64,000 bases of DNA from Streptomyces sp. TRM70350 (GTDB lineage: Bacteria; Actinomycetota; Actinomycetes; Streptomycetales; Streptomycetaceae). The stretch is taken from NCBI RefSeq assembly GCF_019219825.1, contig NZ_JAHUXH010000014.1, positions 124,001 to 188,000 of the forward strand. Reading direction: 5' to 3'. Position numbers and translations under genes: made by a program. The notes beneath the pieces are model-generated. The model was not told where the DNA came from. It searched no databases and saw only the letters and a list, made by a program, of their open reading frames with translations. Each line of letters begins with the position of its first letter. The first letter of the stretch is position 1. This document shows, in pieces, positions 59,011 to 64,000 of this stretch.

Positions 59011-60243
59011 TCAGGAAGCGGCGGACCCTGTCCGTCTTCCCGGTCGGCTGCCGAACACCCACGCCCGGAAGAGCAGGAACCGCAGCAGCGTCGCGGTCAG
59101 GTTGGCGGCGATCAGGACGGCGAGTTCGACGCGGGCCCCGGCCGACGGCGCCGCCTGGTGCAGCAGGGCGAGCGAGCCGCTGGTGAGCGTCAGGCCGAGC
59201 AGGAAGACCGCAAGCCCCCTGGCCTGGTGGCGCACCACCCCGCCGGGGCCGCGGATGCCGAAGGTGAGGCGGCGGTTGGCGGCGGTGTTGCCGATGGCGC
59301 AGACCAGCAGCGCCAGCGCGTTGGCCGCCTGGGCTCCCACCACCGGGCGCAACAGCGTGTACAGCAGCAGGTGCGCGAGGGTGCTCACCGCTCCGACGGC
59401 GGCGAACCGCACGAGTTGCATGACCAGTCCGCCCGACGGCTCCCCCTCGCCGCTGCGCCGCAGTTCGGCCGGGGGCAGGGTGCCGCGCGCCAGCGCCGCG
59501 CCGATCCGGGCGATGCCGCGCAGGTCGGCCAGGGCCGTGGCGAGGATGTCGACCCGGCTGTCGGGGTCGTCCACCCAGTCGACCGGCACCTCGTGGATGC
59601 GCAGGCCCGCCCGCTCGGCGATGACCAGCATCTCGGTGTCGAAGAACCAGCCCGAGTCCTGGACGAGGGGCAGCAGCCGCTCGGCCACGTCACGCCGTAC
59701 CGCCTTGAAACCGCACTGCGCGTCGGAGAAGCCCACGGCGAGGGTGGAGCGCAGGATCGCGTTGTAGCAGCGGGAGGTGATCTCCCGTTTGGGGCCGCGC
59801 ACGACCCGGGCGCCGCGGGCCAGGCGGGTGCCTATGGCGATGTCGGAGTGCCCGGATATCAGCGGGGCGACGAGCGGGAGCAGCGCGGCCAGTTCTGTGG
59901 ACAGATCCACGTCGACATACGCGAGCACGGGGGCCGACGAACGGGACCAGGCGGTGCGCAGGGCCCGGCCGCGGCCCTTCTCGTCGAGCCGCAGCCCCTC
60001 CACCTCGGCCAGTTCGCCCGCCAGCCGGACGGCGATCTCCGGGGTGCGGTCGGTGCTGGCGTTGTCGGCGATGGTGATACGGAACGGGTAGGGGAAGCTC
60101 TCCCGCAGATGCGCGTGCAGCCGCCGGACGCTCGGCTCCAGATCGGTCTCCTCGTTGAACACCGGGACGACCACGTCCAGGACGGGGTCCGGGTGGTCGG
60201 TGGGGACCGGCGTGCGGTGGGGCAGTGGGTGTGCGTCCTTCAC
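59011..60243 (-). CDS. GT2 glycosyltransferase with C-terminal GtrA domain
   Basis: 410 residues from GTG 60243, seven bases after GAGGGA. Residues ~20-230 are a GT-A fold with VVVPVFNEE, ADNASTDRT, YVDVDLST (DxD) and GFKAVRR, like dolichyl/polyprenyl-phosphate hexose synthases. The C-terminal ~130 residues are GtrA-like membrane helices (LVRFAAVGAVSTLAHLLLYTLLRP and three more). Such fusions make a polyprenyl-phosphate sugar and flip it across the membrane for cell-surface decoration. The sugar is unknown. Confidence 0.92.
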   Translation of the reverse strand: MKDAHPLPHRTPVPTDHPDPVLDVVVPVFNEETDLEPSVRRLHAHLRESFPYPFRITIADNASTDRTPEIAVRLAGELAEVEGLRLDEKGRGRALRTAWSRSSAPVLAYVDVDLSTELAALLPLVAPLISGHSDIAIGTRLARGARVVRGPKREITSRCYNAILRSTLAVGFSDAQCGFKAVRRDVAERLLPLVQDSGWFFDTEMLVIAERAGLRIHEVPVDWVDDPDSRVDILATALADLRGIARIGAALARGTLPPAELRRSGEGEPSGGLVMQLVRFAAVGAVSTLAHLLLYTLLRPVVGAQAANALALLVCAIGNTAANRRLTFGIRGPGGVVRHQARGLAVFLLGLTLTSGSLALLHQAAPSAGARVELAVLIAANLTATLLRFLLFRAWVFGSRPGRRTGSAAS

Positions 60244-60500
60244 GGCGGCGGTCCCTCGTTCTCTCACTGACTGGTCCTTGTTCGTACTCGGCGCAGGGTA
60301 CGAAGGTACGCGGGCCACGGACACATCCCCGCCCCGGTCCCGCAACAGGGCGGTGACGTCCGGTCCATGCCGGGTCCTCACCGGTGATGCGGAATGTAAG
60401 GCGAGTCATCGGTTTGTTCCGCGCGGGAAATCGTTTCATTACCTTGATCCTTCACCCGTTTGCTGCGCATCCGGCGCAATGGGGTGCCGTTAGTTTGGTT
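60244..60500. other. 257-bp gap with lower GC content
   Basis: Intergenic between divergent genes. The part from ~60380 to 60500 is noticeably less GC-rich (AAATCGTTTCATTACCTTGA) than its surroundings and probably holds the promoter of the small + strand gene. No clear operator seen. Confidence 0.4.
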
Positions 60501-60791
60501 ATGACCAAGGCAACCAGGGACGGTATTTTCGGCCTGTTGGCGAGTCAGCAGCGAGGGGGCAGGGCTGCGGGACATGCGGTGACGCTGGGTCCCTACACAT
60601 ACATTCCCGCCCCGGCACACTGCTCGGCCAGTGTCAACGGAACACTCACCAAAGACGGACCACCGGTCACACTCCGGGCCACCGAGCCGATTCTCCGCCA
60701 TTTTCTGGACGTCATGGCCGAACTGGAAGCCGATCTCGCCCGACGGTGGATCAGGTCACAGGGCACGTCCGGTTACCGTCCGGCGAAATAA
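60501..60791 (+). CDS. Small protein of unknown function
   Basis: 96 residues from ATG 60501 (MTKATRDGIFGLLASQQRGG); the frame extends upstream but without protein-like content, and no ribosome site is present, so a leaderless mRNA is possible. The centre GPYTYIPAPAHCSASVNGTLTKDGP looks beta-rich and the end LRHFLDVMAELEADLARRWIRSQG is a charged helix. No family recognised. It precedes the DUF2637 gene by 12 bp on the same strand, suggesting an operon. Confidence 0.6.
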   Translation: MTKATRDGIFGLLASQQRGGRAAGHAVTLGPYTYIPAPAHCSASVNGTLTKDGPPVTLRATEPILRHFLDVMAELEADLARRWIRSQGTSGYRPAK

Positions 60792-60803
60792 CAAGAATTC
60801 GCT

Positions 60804-61658
60804 ATGTATGCACAGGGTCATGGCACCGGCCGCCATCGAGGTCCGGCCGAAGCGTTCTCGAACCCCCTGGTTCCACCGGACTCCGCCTGGGATCCCGCCG
60901 AGGAGCTGGCGTTCATGCTCCAGGACGCGATGGCGGAGGAAGCCTCGAACATCCCGCCGACGGATGCCTCGGTCACCGCTCCCGCCCCCGGCACACCGCT
61001 GGAAAACCTGCAGGAGATCACGGCGGAACTGCCCCCGCTGAGGGATTCCCCGAAAGGTCACCGCAAGCCGCGTGAAAGCGGCGGCCGGAACGTCTTTCGC
61101 GCGGTCAGCCGGGTCATGGCCGCGCTGGCGGCGGTCATCGCGTGCGGCGTGAGTTTCTTCGGCGGACTGGCCGTCTACGAACCGCTGCGCCTTTCCGTTT
61201 CCGGTACACACAACGGCATTGTTTCCTTGTGGCCTTTGCTCATCTACGGTCCGTGGCTGGTCGCCTCGCTGTCCGTGCTGCGTGCCGCGCTGCACCAGCG
61301 CCGGGCGGTGCACTCCTGGTGTGTGATCCTCTTCTTCTCGTCCGCGGCGATGCTCTTATGTGTCGCGCAGGCGCCGAGGACCGTCGTCGACACCGTGACG
61401 GCGGCGTTGCCCGGTCTCGCGGCGCTCGCGTGCTTTCAGCAGCTGGTACGGCAGATCACCCTGACCCGCCCGCCCCGGCGCTCGCTGCCCCGCCACCGCT
61501 CACGGCCGCCCACCCCGCCCCCGGCCACCGATGAACCGGGCGACTCCGCGACCCGGGAGCTCCACCCGGCCACGCCGGACGTCGCGTCTCCCTCACCACC
61601 GCGCGACCCGGAGCCCTCACCGCGGATCCTCCCGAGGCAGGGCGCCACCTCCCGGTAG
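60804..61658 (+). CDS. DUF2637 (SpdB-like) membrane protein with a TTA codon
   Basis: 284 residues. A ~95-residue polar N-terminus is followed by four helices (RVMAALAAVIACGVSFFGGLAVY, LWPLLIYGPWLVASLSVLRAA, WCVILFFSSAAMLLCVAQ, VTAALPGLAALACFQQLV) and a Pro-rich tail, the DUF2637 layout shared with SpdB-type plasmid-spread proteins. Codon 185 is TTA (61356-61358), so translation should need the bldA tRNA and be developmentally timed. No plasmid or conjugation genes are near. Function unknown. Confidence 0.82.
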   Translation: MYAQGHGTGRHRGPAEAFSNPLVPPDSAWDPAEELAFMLQDAMAEEASNIPPTDASVTAPAPGTPLENLQEITAELPPLRDSPKGHRKPRESGGRNVFRAVSRVMAALAAVIACGVSFFGGLAVYEPLRLSVSGTHNGIVSLWPLLIYGPWLVASLSVLRAALHQRRAVHSWCVILFFSSAAMLLCVAQAPRTVVDTVTAALPGLAALACFQQLVRQITLTRPPRRSLPRHRSRPPTPPPATDEPGDSATRELHPATPDVASPSPPRDPEPSPRILPRQGATSR

Positions 61659-61681
61659 GCGCCCTGCGGGCCGGACTTGAG

Positions 61682-62689
61682 TCAGACGAGCCGCTTGCGC
61701 CCCCACAGGAAGAGGAACACCGCGACGGCGGCGGTCAGCGCCAGCAGGATCGCCGCGCCGAGCCACTGCATGCCGGGCATCTGGGAGATCGGCAGATAGT
61801 CCACCGACCAGCCGACCACATCGGCCTGCTTCAGGCACAGCTCGCGCGCCTGTTCCGTCTCCTCTTGGGCGCAGGTGCTCCAGCCGACCGGCCTCCCGCT
61901 GCCGGTGAGGTACGACTGGTCGATCTGGTACGCGGCGTCGGGCAGCGTGGGGAACGCGTCGTCCGCGAGGACACCCTTGTTCGTGGTGACCGTGACCACG
62001 TCGCCGAGCGCGAGCCGCAGCTCGCCCCAGACGAGCTGGACGACGACGGCGAACCCGAAGGTGACCACCATCGCCGCCAGCGTTCGGCGGAGCACCAGTC
62101 CGATCGCCACACCCCCGACGACGGTGAAGAGGGTGAGCGCGACGGGCACCGGGCCGGTGGTGTCGAAGGCGGCGCCGGACGTCCACTCCATGACCGTGCT
62201 CTGCTCCTTGACCGGCTCCCACCACCAGCCGAACGCGACCGACAGCGCGGCCGTGCTCACCGTGACCACCAGAGCGGTCAGCCCCAGCTTGGTGGCCAGC
62301 CAGCGGGTGCGGCTCACGGTCTGGGCGGCGACCAGCTTGGCGGTGCCGTGCTCCAGGTCGCCGGCGAGCAGCGGGGCGCCGACGAACACGCCGAGCACCA
62401 CGGGGATCACGCTCAGGGCGCTGCTGACGGGTTGGAAGGCGGCGGCGTACGGCTCGAACTCGGTGCCCAGGCTCCCGATGCCGCCCGCGGGCCCGCCCTG
62501 GCCGCCGAGGAAGTCCATCATGCGGGCGCGCTGGAAGACGATCCACGCCACCAGGAGCACACCGGCGCCGAGGACGGTCAGGAACGCGGCCCGGTGCTGG
62601 CGCCACACGAGCCAGGTCACCCCGCCGAGCGGAGAGCGCCGGCGGGAATCGGTCGCGGTGGTGTCCGGGGTCCGGGTGAGGGTGCTCAT
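61682..62689 (-). CDS. ABC transporter permease (ABC-2 type)
   Basis: 335 residues from ATG 62689, overlapping the ATPase stop as ATGA. Six membrane segments with a large external loop between helices five and six; the phrase GAPLLAGDLEHGTAKLVAAQ in the second third is typical of ABC-2 permeases. Partner of the upstream ATPase; together they probably export a small molecule or peptide or protect against an envelope-active agent. Confidence 0.9.
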   Translation of the reverse strand: MSTLTRTPDTTATDSRRRSPLGGVTWLVWRQHRAAFLTVLGAGVLLVAWIVFQRARMMDFLGGQGGPAGGIGSLGTEFEPYAAAFQPVSSALSVIPVVLGVFVGAPLLAGDLEHGTAKLVAAQTVSRTRWLATKLGLTALVVTVSTAALSVAFGWWWEPVKEQSTVMEWTSGAAFDTTGPVPVALTLFTVVGGVAIGLVLRRTLAAMVVTFGFAVVVQLVWGELRLALGDVVTVTTNKGVLADDAFPTLPDAAYQIDQSYLTGSGRPVGWSTCAQEETEQARELCLKQADVVGWSVDYLPISQMPGMQWLGAAILLALTAAVAVFLFLWGRKRLV

Positions 62690-63618
62690 GCGGCCACCGC
62701 CCGCGAGCCGTGCACCTGGGCGGTGGGCGTGATCAGCGCGGGCGCCTCGGCCGAGCGCAGGTGGGCGAGCAGGAGTTCCTCCATGGTGGGTGTGGCGGTC
62801 TCCCAAGGGCCGGTGACCGGCCCGTCGGAGCGGACCAGGGCGGTGAACTGCCGTCCGGTGGCGCGGGCTTCGACGACGGTGTGCTGCGCGAGACCGGCGG
62901 GCAGGCCCTCGCCCTCGCGGACGCCGGTGACCAGGCGGTGCACGGCGAGCAGTTCGTCCACGTCACCGGCGAGCCGCAGGGTGCCGGAGGCGATCACGAC
63001 GAGGTAGTCGCACACGTTCTCCAGCTCGGCGAGGACGTGGGTGGACATCAGCACGGTGGTGCCGCGCTCGGCGGCCTCGGCCATGAGGGTGCCCATGAGT
63101 TCGTGGCGTACGACCGGGTCGAGGTCGGACATCGGCTCGTCGAGCAGCAGCAGGTCGGGCCGCTTGCCGAAGGCCAGCGCGAAGGCGACGCGGGTGCGCT
63201 GCCCGCCGGAGAGGGTGCCGACCTTGGCGTCCAGCGGCACGTTCCCCGCGCGCACGACGGCCTCGGCGGCGCGCTGGTCCCAGCCGGGGTTCAGCTCCCG
63301 CCCCAGCCGCAGGGTCTCGGCGACCGTGAAGCGGCGGTACAGCGGCTTCTCCTGGGCGAGGAACGCCGTACGACGACCGGCCTCGGCCGAGTCCGGGGCC
63401 GCGCCGAACACCCTGAGGGCGCCCTCCGTCGGCTCCAGTACGTTCGCCGCGATCCCCAACAGCGTGGTCTTGCCCGCCCCGTTGGGCCCGACCAGCCCGC
63501 AGATCCGCCCGGCCGGCAGCCGGAACGAGCAGTTCCGCAACGCCCAGCCCCGCCGGTAGCGCACCCCCACGCCGTACGCCTGCAACGCCGTGTCCCCGGC
63601 GCCCTGACCGTCACTCAT
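62686..63618 (-). CDS. ABC transporter ATP-binding protein
   Basis: 310 residues from ATG 63618, with GGTGG/GGATG upstream; ATG 63633 is an alternative without a ribosome site. Walker A GPNGAGKTT, signature LSGGQRTRV and Walker B LLLLDEPMSDLD are intact. The pair resembles YtrA/GntR-regulated drug or peptide exporters. The promoter and operator just upstream support an inducible unit; the regulator itself is not in the window. Confidence 0.94.
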   Translation of the reverse strand: MSDGQGAGDTALQAYGVGVRYRRGWALRNCSFRLPAGRICGLVGPNGAGKTTLLGIAANVLEPTEGALRVFGAAPDSAEAGRRTAFLAQEKPLYRRFTVAETLRLGRELNPGWDQRAAEAVVRAGNVPLDAKVGTLSGGQRTRVAFALAFGKRPDLLLLDEPMSDLDPVVRHELMGTLMAEAAERGTTVLMSTHVLAELENVCDYLVVIASGTLRLAGDVDELLAVHRLVTGVREGEGLPAGLAQHTVVEARATGRQFTALVRSDGPVTGPWETATPTMEELLLAHLRSAEAPALITPTAQVHGSRAVAA

Positions 63619-63636
63619 GTCATCCACCACCATTTA

Positions 63637-63686
63637 ACTACTTGATTAGTGGAATGATGATGGAAGGCATTGAGGGCTCCTGTCAA
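63637..63686 (-). promoter_or_regulatory. Promoter and dyad operator of the ABC transporter
   Basis: On the - strand a perfect -35 TTGACA (63681-63686) is followed after 18 bp by CATCAT (63657-63662). Downstream, ACTA-ATCAAG-TAGT (63637-63650) is a dyad placed at the transcript start, as for GntR/YtrA-type repressors. Confidence 0.55.
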
Positions 63687-63828
63687 CGCCGTTCAGTGCA
63701 CTGGCTCGTCCTGGGCCGTCCGGGCGTGGTCATGGAACTTCGGGGAACGGGCAGGCGTTGCCAGGAGGACGGGTGCGGACGCACGCCGACGACCGGAACG
63801 ACACGGCTGAAGCCGAGGTGGCACGGAT

Positions 63829-64000
63829 GGCTATGTGGGATCGGATCAAGGACCAGGCCAAGAGCCTGCAACAGCAGGCCCAGGGCGCGCGTGGCTCCGG
63901 CGCACAGGGCGGACACGGTGGACACGGTGGTCAGGGCGGACACGGTGGTCAGGGCGCTTTCGGCGGGCACGGCAGGCCGGGTTCGGGGTCCTCGGGCGGC
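63829..64000 (+). CDS. Gly/His/Gln-rich protein, 3' truncated by window edge
   Basis: ATG 63829 has GAGG upstream; 57 codons are visible. A helical, charged start (MAMWDRIKDQAKSLQQQAQG) is followed by GGHGGHGGQ repeats. No family can be assigned from this part; the repeats suggest a flexible linker to a downstream domain. Confidence 0.65.

Overview
The window is about 64 kb of very GC-rich DNA with GTG/ATG starts, strong purine-rich ribosome binding sites, Tat and lipoprotein signals, many SpoIIE-type phosphatases, only a few TTA codons, and genes such as a truncated second threonyl-tRNA synthetase. All of this points to a Streptomyces chromosome. A perfect 14-bp parS (ParB-binding) site just upstream of aspS suggests the window lies within the origin-proximal part of the linear chromosome.

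Layout. 1-13.8 kb is core-like: the tail of an AI-2E family permease, a PAS/GAF/PP2C/HATPase regulator, parS, aspS, a small PH-domain protein, metG, a vWA protein with a long Glu/Ala/Pro low-complexity arm, a Tat-exported PhoX phosphatase with a PHO box, and a FUSC-family membrane protein. 13.9-20 kb holds an alpha/beta hydrolase divergent from a MocR-type regulator, membrane proteins, a small helix-turn-helix/zinc protein and a membrane-bound PP2C phosphatase. 20.1-25.8 kb is a conflict-type locus: an unrecognised protein, a small EACC1-type protein, a caspase-like protease fused through a membrane segment to a solute-binding and a vWA domain, two tandem 45-codon lipoproteins and a solute-binding lipoprotein, most joined by GTGA overlaps or very short gaps. 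25.9-38.2 kb contains an XRE-TPR regulator with a small downstream peptide gene, a GAF-ANTAR protein, a lipoprotein behind three 22-bp-spaced palindromes, a 5'-truncated LuxR response regulator, an MMPL transporter, thrS2 with a Thr-rich leader peptide and attenuator, a nucleoside hydrolase, a lipoprotein and a His-rich M24 peptidase. 38.2-43.4 kb carries a GrpE-like protein, a GH13 glucosidase, a zinc-ribbon protein and a lysyl oxidase.

43.5-54.4 kb is the most unusual region. A stand-alone condensation-domain protein and a trypsin-like protease with an effector-associated domain are followed by an FxsA-like peptide and an HExxH peptide-modification enzyme, all on the + strand. These converge on a STAND/TPR protein of the FxsT type, a VMAP-type protein with two TTA codons, and a trypco2 protein on the - strand. 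This looks like a RiPP-linked, protease-armed immunity or programmed-response island without the usual radical-SAM partner. 54.4-58.9 kb is a beta-lactam response cluster: a LysR regulator overlapping a beta-lactamase-like protein that lacks the usual general-base motif, divergent from a penicillin-binding protein overlapping a Tat-lipoprotein class A beta-lactamase. The end holds a GT2-GtrA glycosyltransferase, a DUF2637 membrane protein with a TTA codon, an ABC transporter pair and the start of a Gly/His-rich protein.

Four genes (near 14850, 18019, 30673 and 36252) each need one single-base correction at or beside a short homopolymer to give a normal protein. This looks more like residual assembly indels than independent gene decay. 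No rRNA, tRNA, CRISPR array, insertion sequence or prophage was recognised.
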